64,000 bases of DNA from Acanthosepion pharaonis (Eukaryota; Mollusca; Cephalopoda; Sepiida; Sepiidae), in NCBI GenBank assembly GCA_903632075.3, contig CAHIKZ030005498.1:1095001-1159000 (forward strand). Reading direction: 5' to 3'. The notes beneath the pieces were generated by a model. That model had not been told where the DNA came from. It did no database searches and worked only from the letters and a program-made list of their open reading frames with translations. The position numbers were made by a program, and so were the translations under genes. Below are positions 1 through 9,228 of this stretch, in pieces. How positions within the stretch are numbered: position 1 is the first letter of the stretch; each line of letters starts with the position of its first letter.

Positions 1-10
1 GCTGCACACA

Positions 11-12
<2 letters not shown>

Positions 13-49
<37 letters not shown>
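13..49. repeat. (TA)n microsatellite
   Basis: Uninterrupted TA dinucleotide tract. The 140 bp after it are AT-rich single-copy sequence with no feature I recognise. Confidence 0.95.
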
Positions 50-52
<3 letters not shown>

Positions 53-179
53 AAAAATATTTTCAGCTATGCTATATATATGATTAAATGCGCTAAATAT
101 CAAGCATAGAAAGTGGGAATTGAAGTCACCAGTCATGATTCAACGCAATCTTTCAGGTCAAATGTTCCTTACATATGTA

Positions 180-192
180 CACACACACGCGC

Positions 193-264
<72 letters not shown>

Positions 265-269
265 ATATA

Positions 270-332
<63 letters not shown>
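180..332. repeat. Compound (CA)n/(TA)n/(GT)n microsatellite
   Basis: A short CA run leads into TA repeats broken by two extra T bases and a GT block near 271-279. The tract directly abuts one terminal inverted repeat of the Penelope-like element that follows. Confidence 0.95.
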
Positions 333-336
<4 letters not shown>

Positions 337-1080
337 GTTTCATTAAAAACGACAGACAAGGTACTACGGTTGAGCTTTTTAATTAATTTTTCTTGTGTTC
401 TGACAAGAGCTTTCATATCTGGACAAAGAGTGTGTAAGAACTGTCCGAATGTTCTGTGTTTCCGAGCGCTTTCGGCTATACCTTTAGCCATTATCAAGGA
501 TGATTCAATTATCAGCTTAGTAGAGTGTGTGTGTTCTGTGTATGTTCAGTGTGTGGTAGTGATGTTTTAGTTTCCGAATACGGTTAGCACATTGTGGCTT
601 TGTTCATAGTTGATATTGTTAAGAGTTGGCTTTTTATTTTTATTATTAGAGCTTCCATTATTTTTAGTCTTTTTTTTGCAAGTGGATGCGGTTAATATAT
701 TTGTGTTTTCTACTAGTATGTTCCTAATAGTGTCGGGTAAATCTGAGTGTGTGTTTAAATGTGTTCTGATGGAACTGTGATCAGATAGGTGTAATGTAAA
801 GACGTCTGGATAAACATGTGGTTGTGTAGCCGATGTAATTATTTTTATGAGTCCGGTTTGGTGAGGAACGCAGTTCCTTAAAAGGCATTTGAACTCATAG
901 ATAATGTTCGTTCTTTGTAATTTTGACTTCGTTGGTGTGTTGTTATTTTTGAGGATAAGGTTGGCCGTCTTAATTTTTTTTATAACTATTAGGAACGCTC
1001 TTGTCAGAACACAAGAAAAATTAAATAAAAAGCTCAACCGTAGTACCTTGTCTGTCGTTTTTAATGAAACATGCATAAAG
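333..1080 (-). mobile_element. Penelope-like element fragment with inverted terminal repeats
   Basis: The segment encodes a decayed GIY-YIG endonuclease on the minus strand and is bounded by an inverted repeat of about 80 bp, at 333-412 and 985-1076. Each end runs into a TA tract. Downstream of the coding remnant, at 470-498 on the minus strand, lies CTTGATAAT, then a GGCTA/TAGCC hairpin, then GAAA. This resembles hammerhead-like motifs known in Penelope-like elements. Only the 3' part remains; the reverse transcriptase domain is absent. Family assignment rests on the coding remnant; the inverted ends could instead come from two juxtaposed copies. Confidence 0.65.
567..1076 (-). pseudogene. 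Decayed GIY-YIG endonuclease domain of a Penelope-like retroelement
   Basis: In Penelope-like elements the C-terminal GIY-YIG domain nicks DNA for target-primed reverse transcription. Residues 39-64 of this 169-residue reading frame match the family's entry to that domain: a run NLILKNNNTP followed by NIIYEFKC with its conserved Cys. A stretch HLSDHSSIRTHL near residues 96-107 matches the conserved HL...SSI..H block, and KPTLN lies near the C-terminus, as usual. The YIG signature expected near residues 76-78 reads LIK and the following Thr-rich loop is scrambled, so activity is unlikely. The first 28 residues come from the terminal inverted repeat and are not part of the domain. No reverse transcriptase precedes it. 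Confidence 0.7.
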
Positions 1081-1097
1081 GAAGGATTGCTGCCTAA

Positions 1098-1103
<6 letters not shown>

Positions 1104-1164
<61 letters not shown>
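1104..1164. repeat. (TA)n microsatellite
   Basis: Pure TA tract directly outside the right inverted repeat of the Penelope-like fragment. Confidence 0.95.
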
Positions 1165-1165
<1 letters not shown>

Positions 1166-1565
1166 CCGACCTCCTGATAAAGTGACCGGTTTTGTAAAAA
1201 AATGAAGATTATGAGATAAAGTGGAATGCCCTCTTTGACTTCCTCAGGCTCGAATGAAAAAAAAATAAGACGAAATTGTATGTTGTTGGCAGGTAGGATT
1301 ATGTGTATAATTTTGCTATGCTCTTCGGAAATATTATTATTTGTAGATTTTTGTATTTCGCTTCTGGGGATATTGTAGGCATTATGTTTGACATTGTGCA
1401 GGAAGTAATTCAGGTGTTGGGGGTCTTTGGAGATTTTTTCGTTGTATTTTTCTCCTTCGTGTTAGAATTGGGGGCTACAGATTTTCAGAGCGCTTAAATA
1501 AAAACCTATGATTACAAGAAAAACAAGAAAAACGCGCAAACTCCAAACTAAGAGAAATAGGTCTA

Positions 1566-1568
<3 letters not shown>
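1165..1568. other. AT-rich stretch without recognised feature
   Basis: It contains a 64-codon open frame near 1303-1497 rich in hydrophobic residues, with no family signature. It may be part of the neighbouring retroelement, but I cannot show that. Confidence 0.4.

Positions 1569-1632
<64 letters not shown>
1569..1632. repeat. (TA)n microsatellite
   Basis: Pure TA tract ahead of a plus-oriented TA-tailed retroposon end. Confidence 0.95.
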
Positions 1633-1635
<3 letters not shown>

Positions 1636-1639
1636 CATT

Positions 1640-1720
1640 TTTGGAAGTGCTATCTGATGATCCGGCGTCCTTTAAAAGGGTTCTGGTGAAATAAATTATT
1701 ATAATAGAACCATCTGTTTT

Positions 1721-1725
<5 letters not shown>
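1640..1725 (+). mobile_element. TA-tailed retroposon 3' end (plus orientation)
   Basis: It carries CTGATGA (1654-1660), a two-part hairpin (CCGG with CTGG, and CCTTT with AAAGG inside), then GAAATAAATTATTA and a poly-T run leading into (TA)n. The same order occurs in minus orientation at 8.7 kb and 15.3 kb, which defines the family. Confidence 0.6.

Positions 1726-1765
<40 letters not shown>
1726..1765. repeat. (TA)n tail shared by two facing retroposon ends
   Basis: TA tract with a plus-oriented family member on the left and a minus-oriented member on the right, so the two 3' ends face each other across it. Confidence 0.9.
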
Positions 1766-1768
<3 letters not shown>

Positions 1769-1910
1769 TATGTAAAACTAGGTAATCCGTGAGGAGGATA
1801 AAATCCAGAGAGCTCAATGTAAATCCAGAGCAAATAATTTAAATGAAAACAGACCACTTTAAGGTTCCATGTAATAAATTCTTTCACCACAGCCCTTTTA
1901 AAATCTCTTT
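1766..1910 (-). mobile_element. TA-tailed retroposon 3' end (minus orientation)
   Basis: Read on the minus strand it runs through GGAACCTTAAAGTGGTCTG, then a tail containing TTGAGCTCTC and TTTTATCCTCCTC, ending at (TA)n. Close relatives of this tail are at 15.24-15.41 kb and 37.03-37.13 kb. Confidence 0.6.
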
Positions 1911-1928
1911 TATCATTTCACTATATCC

Positions 1929-1930
<2 letters not shown>

Positions 1931-1996
<66 letters not shown>

Positions 1997-1999
1997 TAG

Positions 2000-2067
<68 letters not shown>
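1931..2067. repeat. Compound (TA)n/(GT)n microsatellite
   Basis: Two TA blocks separated by a short TTTAGT interruption, then about 15 GT units. Confidence 0.95.
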
Positions 2068-2070
<3 letters not shown>

Positions 2071-2479
2071 ATGTGGTGTGCTCCATCTAATGAGTCTATT
2101 GTGAACTCTTCCACTTACGACTATATATTTTAATCGCACGCCAGTTTGTTCACAAATTTAGTCGTCTTAGAATGGTTTTCGTTGTTCCGATTATTAATAA
2201 AATAATAATTTCCAATAATGTAATCTTGACGTGAAGACAATTTGGAAGTTCACTATGTCATAAAGTTTTGTGCTGACAGAGATGGGCATCAAAATAAACC
2301 CGTCACCCTCTCTACAATCCAGACCTTGCTTTCTATGACTTTTGGTTGCCCCACCGCCAAGCTGAAGAACTTCAGGGCGTAGACGTTTTGAAGACATCGA
2401 GAATATGTCTTCATTTTGGTTGACTTTGGCGCTCATGAAATGACTGGAGGACTACAAGTACAATAGAAGTATTTCTTTT
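2068..2479. other. Stretch without recognised feature
   Basis: Mixed-composition sequence holding an 80-codon open frame on the minus strand with no domain I recognise. Confidence 0.4.
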
Positions 2480-3400
2480 TATATGCTTTCAGGACTTAGG
2501 CAGTCATAGCTCTCCACTTCCTCCTATCCATTGTAGCTCTCAATAAGTTTCGTTCCTCTGCCACCTCCCCCAGACCACATTCTGTCATCCGCTTGCTTCA
2601 GCCTGTCACGTATGTCGTATGTGTTAGACATTTTCATGACGGTCGTCTTCGAGTATAGAATCCAGAGGTTGGCAGTGAATATTTCGGAGACAGTAGGAAA
2701 GCGTACTTTAGGTTCGCAGTGGATATCGCAGCAGAGCGTAGTTCTTCCTTCTGTCGTGTTCGCCTGAAAAGTTGGCTCTGGTCCTTCCGGTAGGGTAAAC
2801 AAAGATGGCCGCCTTTATATACGACGGATACAGTGTTCTGCAGCTTCTGATTGGTTAATCTTCTATTGGTAGACTATAAAGGGAAATAAGTCATTTTGAC
2901 TCGCTCACTTTTTGTCCGTCTGTTAAACCTGAGAGAATCAGATTTTCCAGGCCCAACTTTCCCATTACGTGTCCCAGAAATTCCATCTGCCTCTTGCTGA
3001 TGTTAACTAAGCTTCCTCTTTGTTTGAATCCTCTCCAAAACCTCATCGTTTCTCAAACGCTCGTCCATGATATCCGCAGCATCCTTCTGCAGAACCATAC
3101 CTCAGTTTCCTCGAGTCTCTTCCTCATTTTTGAGGAGACCACTCAACATTCGCCGTCGGAGGACAGATGTCACGTAACAGTTCAATACTCTTTTCTTTGT
3201 TACCAAAGAAATCCTTCTGTCTCGCAATTCTCTGACCAGATTTTGGAATGCGTCCTTGGCCATCCCAATATGTCTGAGCGTCGCATTTACTTTCCTCCGT
3301 CAGAACACTTCCCAGATATTTAAACTTCCGCACCGGCTTGATTTTTAGTGTCTCCGACCTGCAAGTGAAGAATCCTGTTTTTGACTTCATTGAAATTAAT
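2480..3400 (-). pseudogene. LINE-R (RTE/L1-like) reverse transcriptase C-terminal half, broken
   Basis: On the minus strand from 3390 the frame gives EVRKFKYLGSVLTEESKCDA-type sequence, the conserved region after the reverse transcriptase thumb in RTE/L1-like elements. Frameshifts then scatter the rest: the block around MLR-WT-NDEVL near 3050-3120, KRQMEFLGHVM near 2950, and the 3' terminal block TKLI-A-M-R-KWRAM near 2490-2560. Segment 2,640-2,890 does not match this order and is probably an insertion. No reverse transcriptase catalytic motif remains. The same family recurs at 33.3, 48.7, 52.0, 52.2-53.5 and 59.4 kb. It is clearly inactive. Confidence 0.75.
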
Positions 3401-4130
3401 AAATGTCCCTCTTGTAGAAGTCTGAAGTCTTCTGAAAAGCCTCTCGGATGTACTAAGTATCATATTCTTAAATCTTCCATAGTGATATCAAATGCAAATG
3501 ATTCCCACCCGCCGTTTTTTTATTATAAACAATTAATAATAAATTTGAAGCAACAAGGGCATTTTAATCTTTAAGAGAATTAAAAGCAAAAGAAATCGAT
3601 AAGAATGGGTGTTTTCATAATAGTGAATGCCTTACAAAAATCATAAGGGCAATAACTGATCGATATTTACTTCCAAAAATCGCATCCACCGTTCATTTCT
3701 CGAGTATCACGCTTTGACGTCGGCCCCCTTCACAAGGGTGACCCACAAAAACAAACAGGAAATTTTAGATTTACCTATTATGGAAAGAAAAAAAGTTTTA
3801 AAAATGCCAAGAAATTTTGCCAGAATTCTTTAGTTCGATAACTAAAAACCAGTTTACCGATATTGCAGCTGTACTTAAAAATGTTTATCTTTTACTTTTG
3901 TTTCAAATAACTGTAATAAAAATTCACACAATTAAATAAACAGTACCAAATATCCATATTTTTGTTGGGGTACCCTGTACAATAATGATGCTCCAAGCCA
4001 TAAATCAAATTCCAAATTTGAAAGGAAAGTTTTTTTTCCAACGAAAGCTGTCACCTGACGTGGACATGGAAATGTTTTATCTTCTTAATAAGTAGCGTCA
4101 CAATAAAAAGAAATTTTTCTTAGCGTTGTT
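3400..4130. other. AT-rich stretch without recognised feature
   Basis: No coding or repeat signature I can support. One frame near 3970-4010 reads ND-APSH, recalling a transposase motif, but nothing around it agrees. Confidence 0.4.
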
Positions 4131-4134
4131 TAGA

Positions 4135-4250
4135 CGTAGCACAAAGCTGAAAGTTTGCGACAACCCAGTGAGTTTCGAATTCACTAATCAGCCGTAACTG
4201 ATCTACCGAGACAAGTTTGAGAGCCATTACACCACGTTGATGTGACCAAG
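4135..4250 (-). mobile_element. tRNA-related SINE copy (same unit as the 50.4-51.1 kb array)
   Basis: Minus strand carries a degenerate A-box region (over AAACTTGTCTCG), then the B-box-like GTGAATTCGAAACTCACTG. Order and spacing match the 148-bp tRNA-like units at 50.4-51.1 kb. The copy is isolated and diverged. Confidence 0.55.
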
Positions 4251-4683
4251 TTACTTTAAGATAATGATGAAAACAGGCATTAAATTTACACAGCTTTACT
4301 TACGTTATTCTTGCACTAACTTTTTATTTATATCCGGCATGTTTATTATAATAGGTATTCGTATTATAAAAAGAAGAGCCATTTTATTTTAAACAGTGAA
4401 CATCACGTCTGTCGTCCTCCGCATTCGAGAAAGTGCACCATTTTAGTTATGATTTCTTGAATGCGTAGCCCGATAAACCTGTTTAATATAAAAATAAAAA
4501 TGGGGCGTCTATTTTAAATATGAGTACCTAATTCTTTTTCGTTTTTTAACACGTTTTTTAGGGGTTTTTTTTTCTTTCTTTACGTTTTAGCGTTCTTTAT
4601 TTCATTTTCTTCAATTTTTATTCGTATTTTGTCATTTTTTTCCACAGGATTTCTTTCTTTTTATTTTTCACATTTCATTTTTT

Positions 4684-5060
4684 ATGGTTATTGCTCCGCT
4701 GAGCTGCTTTCACTGGTTCCCAGACTCCATGAATTCAAGCGTCCTACGAGCCTGGCATCCCGCTCCCACCCTTTCACTTTTGAAACTTTTAAATGTAGCC
4801 GTCTCTTCTACTCCAATAGCTTCATACCTCGCACCTCTCGCCTGTGGAACACCCTGCCCAATTACTGTTTCCCTGAGAGCTATAATCTCCAACTATTCAA
4901 ATGCAATGACAATCGATATCTCCAGTTACCTTGATCTATCCACTATCCTTCTCCTCATCCTTTCTTCTATCACTCCTATCTGCTCTTGCTCCAAATCTTC
5001 TGCAACCCCCTGCATCCTAGTTGCTTCACGCCTTGCTCGGGGCGTAATGCTTAAAAAAAA
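4684..5060 (+). pseudogene. LINE-J (Jockey/CR1-like) 3' end, 5'-truncated
   Basis: The reading frame over 4629-4934 contains ELLSLVPRLHEFKRPT, then FYSNSFIPRTSRLWNTLP, then YNLQLFKCNDNRYL. This is the extreme C-terminus of Jockey/CR1-superfamily non-LTR retrotransposon proteins. It joins a 3' untranslated segment ending in the LINE-J 3' tag (CCTTGCTCGGGGCGTAAT, then a run of A). Everything upstream of the C-terminal 80 residues is missing, as expected of 5' truncation during retrotransposition. The first 18 or so residues of the open frame are unrelated flank. Only the C-terminus and the tag support the call, but both agree with five other copies in the window. Confidence 0.75.
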
Positions 5061-5164
5061 TTTCTTCACACATGCTTCTTTTTTTCCTACCTTCTTCTTC
5101 CTTTTATATTGCATGTACATTTTATTCTTTTTTTTTTTCATGCATTTTTTCATCAATTTTCTTT

Positions 5165-5530
5165 TCCTTCCAACGTACATTTTTTATCTTTTTCTTTATT
5201 TCTTTTTTCTTTCCTTTTTTCTTTCCTTTTTTCTTTTCTTTTTTCTTACCTCTTTTTCTTTCCTTTTTTCTTTCCTTTTTCTTTCCTTTTTTTCTTTCCT
5301 TTTTTCTTTCTGTTTTTTCTTTCCTTTTTTCTTTCCTTTTTTCTTTCCTTTTTCTTTCTTTTTTCTTTCCTTTTTTCTTTCCTTTTTTCTTTCCTTTTTT
5401 CTTTTTTTCTTTCCTTTTTTCCTTTCCTTTTTTTCTTTTCTTTTTTCATTCCGTTTTTTCTTTCCTTTTTTTCTTTCCTTTTTTCTTTCCTTTTTTCTTT
5501 CCTTTTTTTTCTTTGCTTTTTTTTTGACAC
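5165..5530. repeat. Pyrimidine minisatellite (CTTTCCTTTTTT)n
   Basis: About 28 units of roughly 12-14 bp with variable T-run length. Open frames across it on both strands are low-complexity artefacts. Confidence 0.9.
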
Positions 5531-5689
5531 GTCCTTCACATCTTATCTTCGCACGTTCTTTTTCTTTTTTACTCGTTTTTCTTTTTTGTTTTCTTTTTGA
5601 CGCGTTCTTTCGATCTTCTTTTTTTAATTTTTTTTTTAACACGTTCAGTTCTTCCTGCTTTATTTTTAATCTATTTCTTCTATTTTGCT

Positions 5690-6090
5690 TAAGTTCTAAT
5701 ATCATTCTCCTTCATTTTCATACTTCTTCATTTTCATACATCTTTCTTTTCATTTTCTTTCATTTTTCTCTATCCTTCATTTTTATGCCTCTTCATTTTT
5801 ACTCTCTTTGATTTCATTCTAATTGATTTTCATATTTCTTCATTTTTTAAACTACTTCATTTTCATTCTCCTTTATTTTTTATTTTCTGTCATCTTCATT
5901 CTCTTTCATTTTCATACTCTTCGATTTTCGTTCTCCTTTATTTTTATTCTCCTTCATTTTCATATTTCTTCATTTTTAGTCTCCTTCATTTTCATTCTCT
6001 TTCATTTTCATTCTCCATCTTTTTCATTAACCTTCAATTTGATTGTCTTTCATTTTCACTTTCCTTCATTATCCAACCAATTTCAGTAAA
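5690..6090. repeat. Diverged minisatellite of TTCATTTTCATTCTCC type
   Basis: Roughly 16-18 bp units with substitutions. It fills the space between two convergent LINE-J 3' ends. Confidence 0.8.
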
Positions 6091-6462
6091 ACTTTAAGCA
6101 TATTCATATTCTTTTCATTTAAGCAATTCACCCCGAGCAAGGCGGTAGTGCCACTGGTACACAGAGGTTTACAGAGAGTGAAATTGAGAGAAAAAACTGG
6201 GTATATGGGGGGATTGAGGAAAGGATAAAAGATGAACGGGAATCAAGACAACAGAATATGGTGTTTTATGTTTCATTTAAATCCAGGAAGATTGTAGCTA
6301 TCACGGAAGCAAGGAAAAGGAAGGGAGTTCCACTGTCGGGAAGTGCAAGAAAAGAAACTGTTGGAATCGTAGAAGCGGTTATATTTTAACTCTTTCAACG
6401 ATAAATGCGTGTGACCTAGGTGCCAAGCTTAAATTCATGTCGTCCAAACATCAGGGAAAAAG

Positions 6463-6891
6463 CTAGTCAGAGCAGTTGCTATGAAAATATTTGTATAAAA
6501 GACAGAGGGAAGCCACATCAGCTTTGTGAGAAAGTGACTGAAGTCGAGATGCTAAGTCAGGATCGATTACATTGCAGATCCGTCTTTGGATTTTGTCAAG
6601 AACCTCGAGATTGACAGCACGAGCAGACCAGATATGACAACAGTAATCCATGCACGGACGATTTTGTAGATGTGTACGATGGACTCTGAGGGAAAAAAGA
6701 CCTCCTGACACGACACCAACGTTCCTTGTAGTAGATGCAGGCATCAATTCAGTGTAACTGTTCCATTTCAAGTCAGTTGAAAACTTGAGGCTAAGAAGGT
6801 ACAGTGAGACTCTGTCATGGAGATGAGCACCAACCATGCTGATGGTGGGCAGGGACGCTTTTCTATGAGAGTAGTTTAGTTTTGGAGACAT
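6463..6891 (-). pseudogene. LINE-J reverse transcriptase connection/C-terminal domain remnant
   Basis: The 142-residue frame reads through KLNYSHRKASLPTISM-, then LGLTFSTDLKW-like sequence, then NRPCMDYCCHIWSARA with LEVLDKIQRRICNVIDPDLA, then LSHKADVASLCLLYKYFHSNCSD. These are the ordered conserved blocks of Jockey/CR1-type proteins after the polymerase core. Immediately downstream the frame breaks and the last block (HEFKLGTRS, then a decayed FYSNSFF) is readable only in another frame near 6,320-6,450. The gene is inactive. The same blocks are seen at 9.3, 36.05 and 41.3 kb. Confidence 0.8.
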
Positions 6892-6997
6892 TTACAAGAT
6901 ATTCCCAGCTCTAGTTAACCATTGTTTAAAGGTCATTTTCTAGAGCAGCGGCCAGGTTAACTTTGTCAGCGCTGACGGATTTACAATAGAGACATGA

Positions 6998-7270
6998 CTA
7001 ATTGGTAGTGTCATCTACAGAGGTGCCTACTTTGTAACTGATGATATTAGGAAGATCATTGATGAAGATCAAGAACAGTGTAGGGCCCAGGATAGTACCT
7101 CGAGCGACACCTCTGGATCTGGAAGGGAGCCCATTCAAAACGACCTTCATTTCAAGATTAGATAGGAATTGGATTAACTCTAATAATTGTCCAGTAATGC
7201 CATAGCCCGGAAGCTTACGAAGATCAGAATACCAAACCCTGTCAAACGCCTTTAAGATATCCAGAGACAC
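6998..7270 (-). pseudogene. LINE-J reverse transcriptase core with altered YADD motif
   Basis: This 90-residue piece contains motif A (SLDILKAFDRVW, catalytic Asp at residue 4) and a motif-B region GTILGPTLFLIFINDLP. Motif C reads SVDD at residues 84-87 where most families have YADD or FADD. The two catalytic aspartates of motif C are still present, but the aromatic residue is lost. It joins directly to the TA-rich insertion at its N-terminal side: the codons for NGNERAV sit right at the border. Downstream the frame is broken before the connection region. Confidence 0.85.
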
Positions 7271-7286
7271 AGCACGTTCGTTACCG

Positions 7287-7290
<4 letters not shown>

Positions 7291-7346
<56 letters not shown>

Positions 7347-7529
7347 GAATTATTTTAAGACATTTTTATGTTTAACATTCTTTTGATAGATACAAATATT
7401 TAAATAAATGCTCTGTATGTAATAAAACAGTATTACACAACATTTACCGGTATGAATGTCCGAGAAATTTTCATAGAACCTATTCGTCCTCTGACAGGAT
7501 TCAAAAATAAAATAAAATAAACATATCTT

Positions 7530-7596
<67 letters not shown>

Positions 7597-7734
7597 TGGA
7601 TAAAAAAAATTTCTGAAGAAAGATCGAGGTCGATCTGAAATATCAAATATAAATAAATACTTTCATAAAAAAACATTATTTATTTTTTTAATTTGCAACT
7701 TTTTAGGGTTTTTTTCTATATATATATATTCATT
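7291..7734 (+). mobile_element. TA-rich insertion splitting the LINE-J reverse transcriptase
   Basis: The LINE-J protein is interrupted between a TADVLTAI-like end (near 7,735) and NGNERAV (near 7,290), a gap of only about ten expected residues. The 444-bp insert holds TA tracts at 7,291-7,343 and 7,531-7,594, a short TA run at 7,718-7,728 and about 320 bp of AT-rich sequence. At 7,613-7,640 it carries CTGAAGA, one A, a perfect 6-bp hairpin (AGATCG with CGATCT) and GAAA. Orientation is inferred from that motif. I see no clear target-site duplication because both borders run into TA. Confidence 0.65.
7613..7640 (+). other. Hammerhead-like core: CTGAAGA, perfect stem, GAAA
   Basis: CTGAAGA at 7,613-7,619, stem AGATCG/CGATCT around an AGGT loop, GAAA at 7,637-7,640. 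The consensus hammerhead core is CUGANGA, stem II, GAAA. Here an extra A precedes the stem. A four-base pairing between the ATTT just before the core and the AAAT after TATC could act as stem I. Stem III would be minimal, so self-cleavage is uncertain. Confidence 0.4.
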
Positions 7735-8052
7735 TATGGCCGTAAGTACGTCAGCAGTTGACCAGGCAAAACGGAAGGTATATTGTTTATCAGAAAGTAG
7801 GTCGTGAGAGGTACGATGTTTAATCTCTTCGGCATTGATTAAAGCTTCGAAGACTTTGCTGAAAAGTGATAGGAGACTTATAAGGCAGCAGTTAGAGGAG
7901 TCAAAAGGTTCTTCAGAGTTCTTATAAACAGGGATTACATGGGAGGATTTTCCAGTAGCAGGAAGCAGTGAGGCAAGAGTCGCATGGTTTGGAGAGAACA
8001 GGAGACAGCCTAGGAGCACACATACTTGATAGATTTTCAATAGAATTTTCAT
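7735..8052 (-). pseudogene. LINE-J reverse transcriptase N-terminal (fingers) remnant
   Basis: The frame contains the blocks before motif A of Jockey/CR1-type polymerases: HVIPVYKNSEEPFDSSNCCLISLLS (family PVHKKG-..SNYRPISLLP), then FSKVFEALINAE, then HDLLSDKQYTFRFAWSTADVLTAI. Single changes break canonical residues (NCC for NYR). The last 20 residues of the open frame are insertion sequence, not LINE. The N-terminal side stops at about 8,052, where AT-rich flank begins, so this copy is 5'-truncated within the polymerase. Confidence 0.8.
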
Positions 8053-8136
8053 CTTTTAATACTCAAATCTTACAAATATTACAAATATAGAAAATAATTT
8101 ACCTGGTGGCATTTGATTATTTTTTTAATCATTTCA

Positions 8137-8636
8137 CCCCAAACAACGCAAGAAAGCCGCTACAATTCAAAGAGTGAATGAATAGTGAAGAATTTGATAA
8201 AAATATAATATAAAGTAAAAAAGAAAATCAAAGAACAACAATTAAGAAGACAGTAGATAACGATTGACATTGCATTTATATTTTAGAACATTAAATTCAC
8301 TTAATAAAGCCACAAAGACGGAAGGGGTTACTAAGAAAAAGAAAACATTATTAAGGAGCGAGAAGAATAAAAGAAGAGGAATCAAGAAGACAGGAGATAA
8401 CGATTGACATTGCATTTAAATTTATGAACATAAAAGTTGACTGTGTAACAAGAACTCGGAAGAAGTCCCAGAAGCGAGACGTACCATTTCAAAAATGAAA
8501 TGATGAGACCTTACCGCCAATTCAGTACTGCGCTTGAATTCATAAAGTCTAGCTACCATTGCAGAAAGTTCATCAGAACACTTACCATGAAAGTATTTCT
8601 AGAAAAGACATAGAGAAGCCACGTCACAGTACTGCT

Positions 8637-8640
<4 letters not shown>
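8137..8640 (-). pseudogene. LINE-J 3' end, second copy
   Basis: The 3' tag lies at 8,137-8,165 on the minus strand. Further 5' on that strand are CLF-KYFHGKCSDELSAMVARLYEFKRSTEL and a decayed C-terminal block. A segment of about 45 bp holding ACGATTGACATTGCATTTA occurs twice (8,249-8,293 and 8,382-8,428), so the 3' region carries an internal duplication of roughly 133 bp. The copy begins next to a TA tract. Confidence 0.65.

Positions 8641-8708
<68 letters not shown>
8641..8708. repeat. (TA)n microsatellite
   Basis: Pure TA tract. It serves as the tail of the minus-oriented retroposon to its right. Confidence 0.95.
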
Positions 8709-8714
<6 letters not shown>

Positions 8715-9000
8715 AAAAACAGACCGCTTTAAGGCTTCACTGTAATAATTTATTTCACCAGAGAATTTTATCCTTCTCTGGATCCTCAGACTTCACTAGT
8801 CCTTCCCAGTCCCCATCTGTACAATTCATTGTCTGTGGGGGGAGATGAATAAAACAATAATTTAAAATTTAGCCCAAATGAGTATCTACATTATGAAAAC
8901 AAAACTATTTACAAAATAATGTTAGTAATAAAACCCCACAATCCTTAAATGTGGCAGAAATATCAGTTAACTAAACGAAATCAGTGGGGGACTTTAATAA
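8709..9000 (-). mobile_element. TA-tailed retroposon, minus orientation
   Basis: Read on the minus strand: a pyrimidine tract ending in CAG, about 60 bp of body, then CTGAGGA (8,783-8,789), a perfect 8-bp stem CCAGAGAA/TTCTCTGG, GAAA (8,753-8,756), TAAATTATTACA, GGTCTG, poly-T and (TA)n. The stem and order are shared with 15.37-15.41 kb. The 5' limit is not visible. Confidence 0.6.
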
Positions 9001-9228
9001 TATAAAACATTCATTTATCTCATACACTCACTCAAACACACACTCATTCAAACACCAAAAAACACACCCGAAATGAAAGACTCCCTTCATCCACCAGAGA
9101 ACTGACATCACTGACCACCTAACGAGAAAGGGAACGGAGAATTAAACTAAAGAATATAGGGACAGAAATAATAGGGACCAGTTAGCATATATCCCGTAGC
9201 TAAGTCTACGTATTAGAGTTTATCCTAA
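9000..9228. other. Stretch without recognised feature
   Basis: Contains several ACTCA/CACTC short repeats. It may belong to the body of the preceding retroposon. Confidence 0.35.

Larger units (their letters stand above)
6120..8060 (-). mobile_element. LINE-J non-LTR retrotransposon, longest copy, interrupted
   Basis: On the minus strand the order is: reverse transcriptase fingers (8052-7735), an insertion (7734-7291), the reverse transcriptase core (7270-6998), the connection region (about 6990-6640), the C-terminal domain (6640-6320), the 3' untranslated region and the 3' tag GCCTTGCTCGGGGTGAAT at 6,127-6,145. The endonuclease part is absent. Frameshifts and stops occur in every section. 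The same 3' tag recurs at 5,040 (plus strand) and at 8,137, 34,877, 35,113, 35,687 and 40,955 (minus strand), so it identifies the family. Confidence 0.8.

Noticed and set aside
3965..4050. Second mariner transposase relic (a frame reading ND-APSH)
   Set aside because: No other conserved block is found up- or downstream in any frame.
4684..5811. A 375-codon open frame
   Set aside because: Only the first part is LINE-J-derived, in the wrong frame; the rest is translated CTTT minisatellite.
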